A stretch of DNA of 64,000 bases from Streptacidiphilus albus JL83 (GTDB taxonomy: Bacteria; Actinomycetota; Actinomycetes; Streptomycetales; Streptomycetaceae): the NCBI RefSeq assembly GCF_000744705.1, contig NZ_JQML01000001.1:9620017-9684016 (forward strand), given 5' to 3'. The translations under genes were made by a program, and so were the position numbers. Positions within the stretch are counted from its first letter, which is position 1. Every line of letters starts with the position of its first letter. Of the stretch, positions 8,029 through 17,769 are shown one piece after another. The notes below the pieces were generated by a model. The model did no database searches and was not told where the DNA came from. It saw only the letters and a program-made list of their open reading frames with translations.

Positions 8029-8457
8029 TCAGACCAGCTCGGCGTGGAGGGTGATGTTCTTGACCCCGGCCAGGGCCTGGCTCACCGGGCAGTTCTTCTT
8101 CGCGTCCAGGGCGGCCGCCTGGAAGTCCTCCTCGGAGAGGCCGGGCACCCGGGCCTTCACGGTGAGGACGATGCCGGTGATGCCCTCGCCGGGCTGGAAG
8201 GTGACGTCCGCCCGGGTGTCGAGGCTCTCGACGGTGTGGCCCTGGCCGGCCAGGCCGTGCGAGAAGGCCATCGAGTAGCAGGAGGAGTGGGCGGCGGCGA
8301 TCAGCTCCTCGGGGCTGGTCCGGCCGTTCGGCTGCTCGGCGCGCGAGGGCCAGTTCACGTCGAAGGTGCCGACCTTGGAGGAGTCGAGGACGACGGAGCC
8401 CTTGCCCTCCAGCAGAGTGCCTTCCCAGTGCGTCGTGGCGGTGCGGGTGGTGGCCAT
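8029..8457 (-). CDS. OsmC-family peroxidase
   Basis: The 142-residue protein has both redox cysteines of the OsmC/Ohr superfamily, C60 in AAHSSCYSMAFS and C123 in DAKKNCPVSQAL, and the N-terminal ATTHWEGTL and SPEELIAAAH patterns of the OsmC branch. Such enzymes reduce organic hydroperoxides with the attacking C60 and resolving C123. It converges with the DUF1992 gene and is divergent from 8663. No OhrR-type regulator is adjacent. Confidence 0.88.
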   Translation of the reverse strand: MATTRTATTHWEGTLLEGKGSVVLDSSKVGTFDVNWPSRAEQPNGRTSPEELIAAAHSSCYSMAFSHGLAGQGHTVESLDTRADVTFQPGEGITGIVLTVKARVPGLSEEDFQAAALDAKKNCPVSQALAGVKNITLHAELV

Positions 8458-8662
8458 GGCGGGCTGCTTCCTGTAGGGACGGATCGGAACAGGGACACGC
8501 GGAACGGCGGCCCTTGGGCGCAGGGCCGACTACGGTCCCTCAGCCTAGGAGGTCGCGCGGTCCGACGCGACGCCTCTCGGCACCCGTACGGCTGCGTGTC
8601 GTCCGGTGGACACCAGTTCGCCGTCCGGGGAACCGTCCACCGGCCACGGCCGTTCGCAGAGC

Positions 8663-8899
8663 ATGGCCTTTGGAGCGTTCGAAGAACTCTTCGTACCCGG
8701 TGCCCGCCACCGGGACGAGGAGAGAAACCGGCTGGCGCTGACCCGCGAGCAGGACGGCGAGGGCGAACCCCACCGCGGCCCGATCGATCTGGAGCGCGGC
8801 GCGGTGGTGATACGCGTCCAGCCCCAGCCCCAGCCCCCGGCCGGCCCGGACGCGGACCCGGACGCCGCAGCCGCCGCCGCAGCCCCCGCAGGGGGCTGA
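8663..8899 (+). CDS. DUF6191-like small protein
   Basis: The central part FEELFVPGARHRDEERNRLALTRE ... GPIDLERGAVVIR matches small conserved Streptomyces proteins annotated as DUF6191 (FEELF.PG..H..EE..RLELTR ... GPIDL..G.VVIR). The tail is a low-complexity run of QPQP, then D-A-P and poly-Ala. I start at ATG 8663, directly before the conserved block; an in-frame GTG at 8606 would add 19 unrelated residues. Function unknown. Confidence 0.6.
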   Translation: MAFGAFEELFVPGARHRDEERNRLALTREQDGEGEPHRGPIDLERGAVVIRVQPQPQPPAGPDADPDAAAAAAAPAGG

Positions 8900-9003
8900 C
8901 CGGCTGGTTTCCCTCCCGTGTCCGGCAGTTCGCCGACGCCCTGGACGGCCGCGCTCCCTACAGTGGCGCCACCGCCCGCCGATGGAGATGAGGGAAGCCG
9001 GAC

Positions 9004-9411
9004 ATGTCGCACACGCTCTCGGACGATCTGAAGAAGCTGCTGGACGGGACCAGGGTCTTCGCGACCGTCGCCACCGTTCAGCCCGACGGCAGCCCGCAGC
9101 TGAGCGTGGTGTGGATCGGGCGCGACGGGGACGACCTGCTGATCTCCACCACCGTCGGCCGCCGCAAGGAGCAGAACCTGCGGCGCGACCCGCGGATCAC
9201 CGTGATGGTCAATCCGGCGGACGCCCCCTACACCTACGCCGAGGTGCGCGGCACCGCCACCCTCAGCACCGAGGGCGGCCAGGAGCTGATCGACCAGCTG
9301 TCGCGGAAGTACACCGGCAAGCCCTACGGCGAGTTCAACCCCGCCGCCCGGGACGACGCGCCGCGCGTCGTGGTCCGGGTCACGCCGCGCAAGGTCGTCG
9401 GCCGGCTCTGA
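9004..9411 (+). CDS. PPOX-class F420-dependent oxidoreductase (TIGR03618-like)
   Basis: A 135-residue split beta-barrel protein: FATVATVQPDGSPQLSVVWI, GDDLLISTTVGRRKEQNLRRDPRI, MVNPADAPYTYAEVRGTATL and LSRKYTGKPYGEF are the ordered signatures of actinobacterial F420-binding PPOX proteins (the Rv1155/TIGR03618 group). These reduce cofactor-like or xenobiotic substrates with F420H2. It is the second PPOX protein in the window, unlike the 6361 copy in sequence. ATG 9004 is preceded by GAGATGAGGGAAGCC. It converges with the beta-helix gene over a hairpin. Confidence 0.85.
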   Translation: MSHTLSDDLKKLLDGTRVFATVATVQPDGSPQLSVVWIGRDGDDLLISTTVGRRKEQNLRRDPRITVMVNPADAPYTYAEVRGTATLSTEGGQELIDQLSRKYTGKPYGEFNPAARDDAPRVVVRVTPRKVVGRL

Positions 9412-9459
9412 CCCCGGCCACGGCTCCGGCCACAGTCCGACCGCAGTCCGACCACGGCT

Positions 9460-9490
9460 CCGGCCCCGGGGCGGTGCACCCCGGGGCCGG
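9460..9490. terminator. Bidirectional hairpin terminator
   Basis: Arms CCGGCCCCGGGG (9460-9471) and its exact complement (9479-9490) flank a seven-base loop, between the convergent genes ending at 9411 and 9511. The preceding 40 bases are repeats of a short CAGTCCGACC-like unit. Confidence 0.7.
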
Positions 9491-9510
9491 GCCTCCTGCT
9501 CGCGTTCCGG

Positions 9511-11559
9511 CTACTCGGCGGGCGTCCAGCTCAGGATCGAGGTGTACGGGCTCTGGACGCCGGCGGCGGCGACGATCGACGCCGGGATCTGGTCGGCCGC
9601 GGTGATGTTGGTGTTGTTCGCGATCAGCACCGAGTCCGCGTTGTAGGCGGCCGGACCGTTGGTCCAGTAGTTGTCCTCGATCTGCAGCGGATCGTCGGTG
9701 CCGTTGTTGAGCGTGTAGTTGGTGTGCTTGCTGCCCCACACGTCGGCGGCGATGTCGTACTCGGCGTTGCCGGTGATGGTGATGTAGCTCGACCCGTTGT
9801 CCGTGTAGATGCCGTGGCCGGTCGGGCTGATCTGGTCGTGGATCAGGTTGCCGGTGATGTGCTCGCCGTTGGCGAGGGTGGAGCCGGTGATCCCGTTGGT
9901 GTAGATCGCGCCGCCGTCGGCGAGCACCGACATGTGGTCGTAGATCAGGTTGTCGGTGAAGGCGTTGCCCTGCGAGGAGTTGGGCTCCGCCGGCAGCTTG
10001 ACCTTGTCCGGCCAGCCGCCCCAGCCCACCGAGATCCCGGTGTAGGGGACGTTGTTGATCTGGTTGTTCAGGAAGGTCGAGTCCTGCACGTAGCCGACGT
10101 CGATGGCCACCCCGCCCTGGTACTCGACCGAGGTGTTGTAGAAGTGGCTGTCCTTGACCACGGTCCCGGTCGTCGCCTGCACCGTCGTGGGCTCGTTCAG
10201 GTCCACGCCGCCGACGTCCAGGCCGTTGCCGGAGATGTCGGTGAAGACGCAGGCGGTGACCGTGTCCCCCTGCGAGCCGTCGCCGAGGTCCAGCCCGGCC
10301 GCGCCCAGGTGGACGAAGTAGTCGTGGTCGAAGTGGATGTTGTGGTCGTAGGTCAGGTCGATGTTCCCCGGCATCTTGGTCCAGTTGCCGTAGGGGCAGG
10401 TCCCGCCGGAGACGAAGGTGCACAGCCCCTGGGTGGCGTAGCCGCCGGTTCCGCTGATCGTGTAGGTCGCCTGGATCTCGGAGAAGCCGGTCGTGGTGTC
10501 CGGGACGGTGTATCCGGCGTAGGAGAACTGGATCCCCTGGAAGATGATCCCGTGGACCTCCGCCGAGGGGTTGCCGTCCGAGGTCAGCAGTGTCTGCAGC
10601 ACCGGCGCCTCGACGTCGGCGGTGGCCAGGTTCTGGCCGGACAGCGGGAGGTAGTAGACCGTGTGGGTGGCGGTGTTCAGATACCACTGGCCGGGCGTGG
10701 TCAGCAGCGGGTAGGCGTTCTCCACCGAGGTCGGGGCCTCGGTGATGGACTGCCGTCCCACCAGCTCGACGGTCCGGCCCGAGCCGTCGGTGCGCAGCAC
10801 CCGCTCGGTCGAGTTGGCCCAGCAGGGCTGCGCCATGGTGATGGTCGTCGAGGTGATCGAGGCCACCGGGCAGCGCGGCTCGGTCCAGGCGCCGAGGCCG
10901 CCCTTGTAGACGAACTCGATGTGGCTCTGGTTCGGCCAGGAGGCCATCGGGTCCCCGGCGGCGGTGGTGTAGCCGGTCGCGGTCTGGGTCACCGTGATCG
11001 GCAGCGCCCCGGTCGCCCGCTGCGCCCGGACGCCGTTGACGTACAGCTGCCGGGTGTCGGTCAGCCCGGCCGGCGCGGGGGCCGACCAGATGCCGGAGGC
11101 GGCGTTCGCCAGGGTCCAACCGGTCACCTGGACGCCGCCGCTGACGACCGGCTGGGCGCCGGCCTCGGCCTTCCACCAGATGTCGCCGGCGGTGCCGGTC
11201 GAGGAGTCGGCGGCGGTGAGGGTGAGCGGTTGGCTCAGCCGGTAGTCGCCGCCGGCCAGGTTGACCGTGATCTCGCCGGAGGTGGCCTGGTCCACCGCGC
11301 GCACGGCGGTCTGCGCGCGCGCCAGCGTCTGGAACGGGGCGCTCGCACTGGTGCCGGCGTTGCTGTCGCTACCGGTGGGGGAGACGTAGAAGTTGACCGG
11401 CGCGGCGGCGGCGCGGGCGGCCGGGGCCGCGGCGACGGCCCAGCCGATCAGCGCCAGTGCCAGGCCGACGCAGGCCGGCAGCGAGCGCAGCAGACCTAAG
11501 CGGCGGCGGGAGCCGGGCGACCCCGGCCGGGTCGGGTGGAGCAGAGAGGTGCGCGGCAC
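9511..11559 (-). CDS. Secreted right-handed parallel beta-helix protein
   Basis: The 682-residue protein starts with a basic region (SRRRLGLLR) and hydrophobic core (CVGLALALIGWAVAAA) ending ARAAAA, a Sec signal. NFYVSPTGSDSNAGTSASAPFQTLARA is the classical opening of secreted beta-helix enzymes (pectate-lyase superfamily, DUF1565-like), and the middle and end contain successive short-coil repeats such as GNGLDVGGVDL, GVAIDVGYVQDSTFLNNQI and NYWTNGPAAYNADSVLIANN. The fold usually binds or cleaves polysaccharides. I cannot assign catalytic residues. It is divergent from the 11825 gene, with 265 bases between them. Confidence 0.82.
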   Translation of the reverse strand: MPRTSLLHPTRPGSPGSRRRLGLLRSLPACVGLALALIGWAVAAAPAARAAAAPVNFYVSPTGSDSNAGTSASAPFQTLARAQTAVRAVDQATSGEITVNLAGGDYRLSQPLTLTAADSSTGTAGDIWWKAEAGAQPVVSGGVQVTGWTLANAASGIWSAPAPAGLTDTRQLYVNGVRAQRATGALPITVTQTATGYTTAAGDPMASWPNQSHIEFVYKGGLGAWTEPRCPVASITSTTITMAQPCWANSTERVLRTDGSGRTVELVGRQSITEAPTSVENAYPLLTTPGQWYLNTATHTVYYLPLSGQNLATADVEAPVLQTLLTSDGNPSAEVHGIIFQGIQFSYAGYTVPDTTTGFSEIQATYTISGTGGYATQGLCTFVSGGTCPYGNWTKMPGNIDLTYDHNIHFDHDYFVHLGAAGLDLGDGSQGDTVTACVFTDISGNGLDVGGVDLNEPTTVQATTGTVVKDSHFYNTSVEYQGGVAIDVGYVQDSTFLNNQINNVPYTGISVGWGGWPDKVKLPAEPNSSQGNAFTDNLIYDHMSVLADGGAIYTNGITGSTLANGEHITGNLIHDQISPTGHGIYTDNGSSYITITGNAEYDIAADVWGSKHTNYTLNNGTDDPLQIEDNYWTNGPAAYNADSVLIANNTNITAADQIPASIVAAAGVQSPYTSILSWTPAE

Positions 11560-11750
11560 CTGGTCCTCCTGACGGTGGTTCGGCGCCCCGGTCGGCGCGC
11601 CGCATTTCGCGAAACATAGGACCCCTGTCCAGTGGTGTCAACGATTTGATCAGGAATCTCCGGTCAACTACTCGCGCTTAAAGGATGATTAGGGCAAAGC
11701 CTCTGCTTTGGCATTCACCTTTACGGTGATTCATCGGATCACTCATCGAC

Positions 11751-11793
11751 CTTGTGCAACTTGTTGCACAAGCGGCCCCGGCGGCCCTACTGT
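11751..11793 (+). promoter_or_regulatory. Promoter with overlapping inverted-repeat operator (likely PadR target)
   Basis: CTTGTGCAA (11751-11759) and TTGCACAAG (11764-11772) are perfect 9-base inverted arms around CTTG. The right arm supplies a -35 hexamer (TTGCAC, 11764-11769) and TACTGT at 11788-11793 sits 18 bases further as the -10. A dimeric repressor here would occlude RNA polymerase. The PadR-family gene two kilobases downstream, last in the same transcription direction, is the natural candidate regulator; the pairing is inference. Confidence 0.6.
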
Positions 11794-11800
11794 TGAGTAA

Positions 11801-13846
<2,046 letters not shown>

Positions 13847-13852
13847 CCCGCC

Positions 13853-13882
13853 GGCCGGCGCCCGAGGGCCCGGGCGCCGGCC
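13853..13882 (+). terminator. Hairpin terminator after the fadH-like gene
   Basis: GGCCGGCGCCCG (13853-13864) and its complement (13871-13882) flank a six-base loop, seven bases after the stop codon. It lies before the PadR gene, which may be read through or have its own promoter. Confidence 0.65.
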
Positions 13883-13899
13883 CGTCCTAGGATCACTCC

Positions 13900-14466
13900 A
13901 TGTCGCTGCCGCACGCCATCCTCACCGCCCTGCTGGAGAAGCCCTCCTCCGGACTGGAGGTCACCCGCCGCTTCGACCGCGCGATCGGCTACTTCTGGTC
14001 GGCCTCGCACCAGCAGATCTACCGGGAGCTCGGCAAGCTGGAGCAGGACGGCCTGATCAGCGCGGTCCCGCAGCCGCCCTCGCGCGGGCAGCGCAAGGAG
14101 TACCAGGTGCTCCCGGCCGGCCGGGCCGAACTGGCCGAGTGGGTCGCCCGGGAGCAGGACCCCCGGCCGGTCCGGGACCCGCTGCTGCTGCGGCTGCGCG
14201 CGGCGGCGGCCCTGGGCCTGGACGGACTGGACCAGGAGTTGCGGCGTCACCTCGGGCTGCACCGGCAGCAGTTGGCCGAGTACCTGGAGATCGAGCAGCG
14301 GGACTTCCCGCCCGAGCGGGCGGCCGGGGAGAACCGTCTCCAGCACCTGGTGCTGCAGGGCGGCATCCGGATGGAGGAGTTCTGGATCGACTGGCTCACC
14401 GAGGCCCTCGGCACCGAGGGTGCGGCCGCTACGCCTGCCAGGCGGGGGAGCGGCCGAGCAGGCTGA
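13900..14466 (+). CDS. PadR-family transcriptional regulator
   Basis: The 188-residue protein opens MSLPHAILTALLEKPSSGLEVTRRF and continues YFWSASHQQIYRELGKLEQDGLI, the PadR winged-helix domain, then KEYQVLPAGRAELAEWV. The C-terminal half (AAALGLDGLDQELRRHLGLHRQQLAEYLEIE) is the helical dimerisation arm of the subfamily-2 (Vir_act_alpha_C) type. PadR proteins repress nearby genes in response to small phenolic or lipophilic ligands. It lies downstream of the fadH-like gene, whose promoter contains a perfect inverted repeat. Its end overlaps the convergent 14429 gene by 38 bases. Confidence 0.88.
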   Translation: MSLPHAILTALLEKPSSGLEVTRRFDRAIGYFWSASHQQIYRELGKLEQDGLISAVPQPPSRGQRKEYQVLPAGRAELAEWVAREQDPRPVRDPLLLRLRAAAALGLDGLDQELRRHLGLHRQQLAEYLEIEQRDFPPERAAGENRLQHLVLQGGIRMEEFWIDWLTEALGTEGAAATPARRGSGRAG

Positions 14467-15025
14467 GCACCCGGTCCAGCAGCCCTTCGCCGCCCCAGGG
14501 CAGCCCCGGGGCGAAGGAGGCTCCCGGCTGCAGCCGGTTCGCCGCGTCCGGCACGGCCTCGGCGATCGGCAGCACGGCGCGCAGCAGGTCGTCCGGGAAC
14601 GGCGTGGCCACGCCCAGCGCCGCCGCGACGTCCCAGCCGTGGACGACGTAGTCGACGAAGTGGAAGCTGACGGCGATCCCGGCCGGGATCGGTTCCGGGC
14701 GCACCTCCGGCAGCCAGAACCCGCCGTCGAGCACGCCCTCGCGGGCGAAGGCCGTGGTGACCCGGTCGGCGGAGGCGCGGAAGACCCCGGCCGGATCGTC
14801 GCCGAACTCCCGGTCCGCCCAGACCGTCCGGTCCTCGCGCTCGCCGTCCGCGGCGGCGGCGAAGCCGTGGTTCTGGCCGATCATGTGGCTCAGCAGCTGC
14901 CGCAGCGTCCAGGCGGCGCAGGGGGTCGGCAGGTCGAGGTGCTTGGCCTCGACCTGGTCGACGATGCTCTTGGTGATGTCCAGGGTCCGGCGGTCCCAGG
15001 GGCGGTAGTCGGTCACGGCAGCCAC
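14429..15025 (-). CDS. TIGR03086/maleylpyruvate-isomerase N-terminal (MDMPI/DinB-like) protein
   Basis: The 198-residue protein contains DLPTPCAAWTLRQLLSHMIGQNHGFAAA, FHFVDYVVHGWDVAAALG and ends LLGR; this is the mycothiol-dependent maleylpyruvate isomerase N-terminal fold of TIGR03086 proteins. The metal-site histidines are visible in LLSHMIGQNH and YVVHGWD. Members bind a divalent metal and probably use mycothiol, an actinobacterial thiol. GTG 15025 and GTG 15016 are both possible starts. It converges with padR. Confidence 0.85.
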   Translation of the reverse strand: MAAVTDYRPWDRRTLDITKSIVDQVEAKHLDLPTPCAAWTLRQLLSHMIGQNHGFAAAADGEREDRTVWADREFGDDPAGVFRASADRVTTAFAREGVLDGGFWLPEVRPEPIPAGIAVSFHFVDYVVHGWDVAAALGVATPFPDDLLRAVLPIAEAVPDAANRLQPGASFAPGLPWGGEGLLDRVLSLLGRSPAWQA

Positions 15026-15135
15026 CTAGCTCAGAGTCAAGTGCACGGACGTTCGTGCTTGATTGCTCAGCCTAGCTCCGGAGGTCCTGTCGCACCGTCA
15101 GTTCGCGCAAGTGCCTCCGGCGGTGCGGCGGCATG

Positions 15136-15173
15136 GCGGTGCCCCCCGTCGGGGATCCGACGGGGGGCACCGC
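15136..15173 (-). terminator. Strong hairpin terminator downstream of the short rpf gene
   Basis: Perfect 17-base arms (15136-15152 and 15157-15173, GCGGTGCCCCCCGTCGG and complement) with a GGAT loop, 22 bases past the stop codon of the Rpf-like gene. This is the strongest hairpin in the region. Confidence 0.88.
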
Positions 15174-15194
15174 GAGTCCTACGGCAGAGCGGGG

Positions 15195-15566
15195 TCAGCT
15201 CAGGCCGGCGGCGGGGCCGCAGACCGGCCAGGCGCCGGGGCCCTGCGCGGCCAGGACGGCCTCGGCCACGGTGATCTGCTGGGCCTGGGTGGCCTGGTAG
15301 GCGGCCGGGGCGTAGGCGGTGCCACCGAAGGCGGCCCAGGTGGACGGCGTGAACTGCAGGCCACCGGAGAAGCCGTTGCCCGAGTTGATCGCCCAGTTGC
15401 CGGTGCTCTCGCACTGCGCGACCTTGTCCCAGGTGGTGGGAGTGGCGGCCGACGCGGAAGAGGCGCCCAGCAGGCCGACCAGGGGGAGCGTGATGACCGC
15501 TCCGGCAGCGGCGGCGGTGCGCAGGCGGTTGGTGCGGGCAGCGGCGGTGATGCGGCGGAAAATCAT
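15195..15566 (-). CDS. Short Rpf-like secreted transglycosylase
   Basis: The 123-residue precursor has a signal peptide ([12 protein letters not shown] basic region in the first 16 residues, hydrophobic core to residue 34, SASA-A cleavage near 40), then a single resuscitation-promoting-factor domain: [14 protein letters not shown] with catalytic Glu53 next to Cys52, [19 protein letters not shown], and a closing WPVCGP that supplies the disulphide partner. Rpf enzymes cleave peptidoglycan glycan strands and promote germination or exit from dormancy. There is no LysM domain, unlike the copy at 25348. The message has a leader of about 220 bases. Confidence 0.9.
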   Translation of the reverse strand: MIFRRITAAARTNRLRTAAAAGAVITLPLVGLLGASSASAATPTTWDKVAQCESTGNWAINSGNGFSGGLQFTPSTWAAFGGTAYAPAAYQATQAQQITVAEAVLAAQGPGAWPVCGPAAGLS

Positions 15567-15790
15567 AGAAACCCTTCGTCAAGTACCCGGGGCAGCAGGA
15601 CGCAGGGCACGCCGAATGACGTGTCGTCCTGCTGTTCTGGCTTCCTGAGGGCGGACGGGGCACGCGGGGCGCGGCCGGCCGTTCCGTCCCGGTTCCCGTC
15701 GTGTCCGCCGGGCGGCGGTGGAGCGCGTTCTCCCGGAAGCGGGAGGAACGTGCGGGGCGGGTGAACCCGGGTTGTGCTCGTCGCACTTCC
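15567..15790 (-). promoter_or_regulatory. Long structured 5' leader of the short rpf gene; candidate riboswitch
   Basis: From the predicted transcription start near 15787 to the ATG there are about 220 bases without a gene. Blocks are shared in order with the leader at 26116-26350: GTGC(A/G)ACGAGCAC, CCCGGGTTCACCCGCCC, GCACGTTCC, GGAACGCG, GGGA(A/G)CCGGGACGG, CAGGAAGCCAGA, and a stem CAGCAGGAC/GTCCTGCTG (15593-15601 with 15626-15634). Conservation of blocks between two unlinked copies suggests RNA structure. In Streptomyces, rpf genes are known to be preceded by ydaO-type cyclic-di-AMP riboswitches; I could not match the ydaO consensus with certainty by eye. Confidence 0.6.
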
Positions 15791-15793
15791 TCG

Positions 15794-15873
15794 AACCTAG
15801 GGCAGCCCCGGGCGGTCCCCCAAGCGCTCACAGAAGATCCCAGGTCAGCGTGGGGTTACCTCTGGTATTGATC
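15794..15873 (-). promoter_or_regulatory. Promoter and upstream box of the short rpf gene
   Basis: On the minus strand, CTTGGG (15819-15824) and TAGGTT (15794-15799) form -35/-10 elements with a spacing of 19. Thirty bases upstream is GATCAATACCAGAGGTAACC (15854-15873), identical in 19 of 20 positions to the box at 26412-26431 ahead of the other rpf gene and at the same distance. GGTAACC resembles half of an MtrA-type site, a regulator known to act on cell-wall genes; that assignment is inference. Confidence 0.6.
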
Positions 15874-15933
15874 GAGGAAATGGCCCGATTTCCGATGATT
15901 TATCGGATAAACCCGCCGAATCCGCCCTAATCA

Positions 15934-15947
15934 GTGACCTGGGTCAC
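15934..15947. promoter_or_regulatory. Candidate Crp-type binding palindrome upstream of the short rpf gene
   Basis: GTGACCTGGGTCAC is a perfect palindrome (arms of six, TG centre) and fits GTG-N6-GNCAC, the site recognised by Streptomyces Crp. It is about 150 bases upstream of the predicted rpf transcription start. Crp control of rpf genes is known in mycobacteria. The second rpf gene has no such site in the same place. Confidence 0.45.
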
Positions 15948-16068
15948 CATATGAGTCGGGTGAGCTGCCCCACACTGTCGACAGCCGGTGACCGCCGACC
16001 GACCTGCGGTCACAGTTGATCTCCCCGTCGAGCCCTCGATGGTGACCTGGACCACCCGCCCCGGAAAC

Positions 16069-17196
16069 TCAGCCGCCCGCAACGAAGTGGGGCGGGGCCG
16101 GCTGCCGGAATCGTGGGTGCACCGGGCCGGAGCCGCGACTCAGCGGCTCGCCGCTGCGGCCCTGCCCGTGCGCGACGATCTCGGCGGCAATCGACAGGGC
16201 CGTCTCCTCCGGGGTCCTGGCGCCGAGGTCGAGCCCGATGGGCGAGTGCAGCCCGGCCAGCTCGGCCGGCGTGGCACCGGCCTCGCGCAGCAGCTCCAGC
16301 CGCTGGAGATGCGTCCGCCTGGATCCCATCGCACCCACGTAGGCGAGGGGCAGCCGCAGTGCGCGCAGCAGCAGGGGCACGTCGAACTTGGCGTCGTGGG
16401 TCAGCACGCAGACCTCCGCGCGGGCATCCAGCTGCTGGGACTCCAGATAGCGGTGCGGCCAGTCCACGACCACCTCGTCCGCGTCGGGGAAGCGGGCCCG
16501 GGTGCTGAACACCGGGCGGGCGTCGCAGACGGTGACGTGATAGCCGAGGAACCGGCCGATCGAGGCCAGGGCGGCAGCGAAGTCGACCGCACCGAACACC
16601 AGCAGCCGCGGCGGCGGCAGGCGGGACTCCACGAACACGGTCAGGCCCGGGTCGCAGGGGTCGACGCGGACGGTTCCGGTGTGCCCCGCCAGCCAGCGGT
16701 CGCGGACCGCGTCCCGGATCCGGTCGGCCAGTTCCGCCGGGAGGCCCGAGGCCGCGTCCGGTTCGCCGGCGACGAGGGTGCCGCCCACCAGCTCCTCGGC
16801 CCCGGCCACCACCCGGGCCAGCCCCGCGGCCGTGCCCCCGGGGACCGTGCCGACGGCCGGTCGCCCGGGTGCGCGGGCCGCCCCGGCCGGGAAGGGCTGG
16901 ACGAAGACCTCGACGGTGCCGCCGCAGGAGAGCCCCTCCGCGTAGGCGTCCTCGTCCGAGAAGCCGAAGCGGCGCAGGGTGCACCGGCCGGTCGCCAGCG
17001 CCTCCCGGCAGAGCTCGTAGACGGCGGCTTCGACACAGCCCCCGGAGACGCTCCCGATCGCCTCTCCGCCGGCGTCGACGGCCATCGCCGCGCCCGGTTG
17101 CCGGGGGGCGCTGCCGCTCACCGCGACCACCGTCGCCACGGCGAAGTCCCGTCCCTGCTCGCGCCAGGCGACCAGGTGTTCCGCCAGCTCCAGCAC
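16069..17196 (-). CDS. XdhC/CoxI-family molybdenum-cofactor chaperone
   Basis: XdhC proteins bind the molybdenum cofactor, help its sulfuration and insert it into xanthine-dehydrogenase-type enzymes. The 375-residue protein has the N-terminal XdhC_CoxI domain (ATVVAVSGSAPRQPGAAM, GSVSGGCVEAAVYE with the conserved cysteine) and the C-terminal XdhC_C Rossmann domain (LLVFGAVDFAAALASIGRFLGY, CVLTHDAKFDVPLL, AYVGAMGSRRTH). A GTG at 17196 opens it, 28 bases after the iron-sulfur subunit gene, so it is the last gene of the molybdenum hydroxylase operon. Confidence 0.92.
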   Translation of the reverse strand: MLELAEHLVAWREQGRDFAVATVVAVSGSAPRQPGAAMAVDAGGEAIGSVSGGCVEAAVYELCREALATGRCTLRRFGFSDEDAYAEGLSCGGTVEVFVQPFPAGAARAPGRPAVGTVPGGTAAGLARVVAGAEELVGGTLVAGEPDAASGLPAELADRIRDAVRDRWLAGHTGTVRVDPCDPGLTVFVESRLPPPRLLVFGAVDFAAALASIGRFLGYHVTVCDARPVFSTRARFPDADEVVVDWPHRYLESQQLDARAEVCVLTHDAKFDVPLLLRALRLPLAYVGAMGSRRTHLQRLELLREAGATPAELAGLHSPIGLDLGARTPEETALSIAAEIVAHGQGRSGEPLSRGSGPVHPRFRQPAPPHFVAGG

Positions 17197-17224
17197 GTCG
17201 TCTCGCTCTTCCCGGGTCGGCCGC

Positions 17225-17701
17225 TCAGAACTGGGTCTGCGCGGAGAGGATGGCCTCGCGGATGCGGTGGTAGGTGCCGCAGCGGCAGACGTTGCGGATC
17301 TGGTCGAAGTCCGCGTCGCCCAGCTGCTGTCCGGCGGCCCGTGCCTGCAGAACCTTGGCGACGGCGGCCATGATCTGGCCGGGCTGGCAGTAGCCGCACT
17401 GCGGGACGTCCATCTCCAGCCACGCCTCCTGCATCGGGTGCAGGTCCTTGCCGACGGTGGCGGGCAGGCCCTCGATGGTGGTGACCTGGTCGGTGGGCTG
17501 GAGATCGCCCACCGGGGTGCAGCACGGGTTGAACGCCTTGCCGTTGATGTGGCTGGTGCAGGCCTGGCAGACCCCGAGACCGCAGCCGTACTTGGGCCCG
17601 GTGACGCCGAGGATGTCGCGCAGGACCCAGAGCAGCCGGACGTCGTCCTCGACGTCCACGGTGACCGGCTGCCCGTTGAGGACGAAGGTTTGCTGAGGCA
17701 A
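17225..17701 (-). CDS. 2Fe-2S subunit of a molybdenum hydroxylase
   Basis: The 158-residue protein has the two-cluster plan of CoxS/XdhC-partner small subunits: plant-type ferredoxin cysteines in GPKYGCGLGVCQACTSHIN and a later CC, then the all-helical second cluster CGYCQPGQI ... NVCRCGTYHRIREA. It carries electrons from the molybdenum site. The start is a TTG at 17701 (LPQQTFVLNGQPVTV) with AGGAG nine bases upstream; no ATG or GTG is available near the conserved beginning. It lies 68 bases after the large subunit. No FAD-binding medium subunit is present, so the electron acceptor must be external. Confidence 0.9.
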   Translation of the reverse strand: MPQQTFVLNGQPVTVDVEDDVRLLWVLRDILGVTGPKYGCGLGVCQACTSHINGKAFNPCCTPVGDLQPTDQVTTIEGLPATVGKDLHPMQEAWLEMDVPQCGYCQPGQIMAAVAKVLQARAAGQQLGDADFDQIRNVCRCGTYHRIREAILSAQTQF

Positions 17702-17769
17702 GGAAGTCTGCTCCTGTTCGACTGGGTGCTCTGGGTCTGCGGGGTGCTCCGGGCCTGCGGGGTACGGAG

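Noticed and set aside
9724-11499. 591-codon open frame on the plus strand opposite the beta-helix gene
   Set aside because: Valine/glycine-rich shadow; the minus strand has a signal peptide and beta-helix repeats.
11695-11710. Small inverted repeat CAAAGC-CTCT-GCTTTG upstream of fadH
   Set aside because: Only six-base arms and not placed at a promoter; the repeat at 11751 is far stronger.
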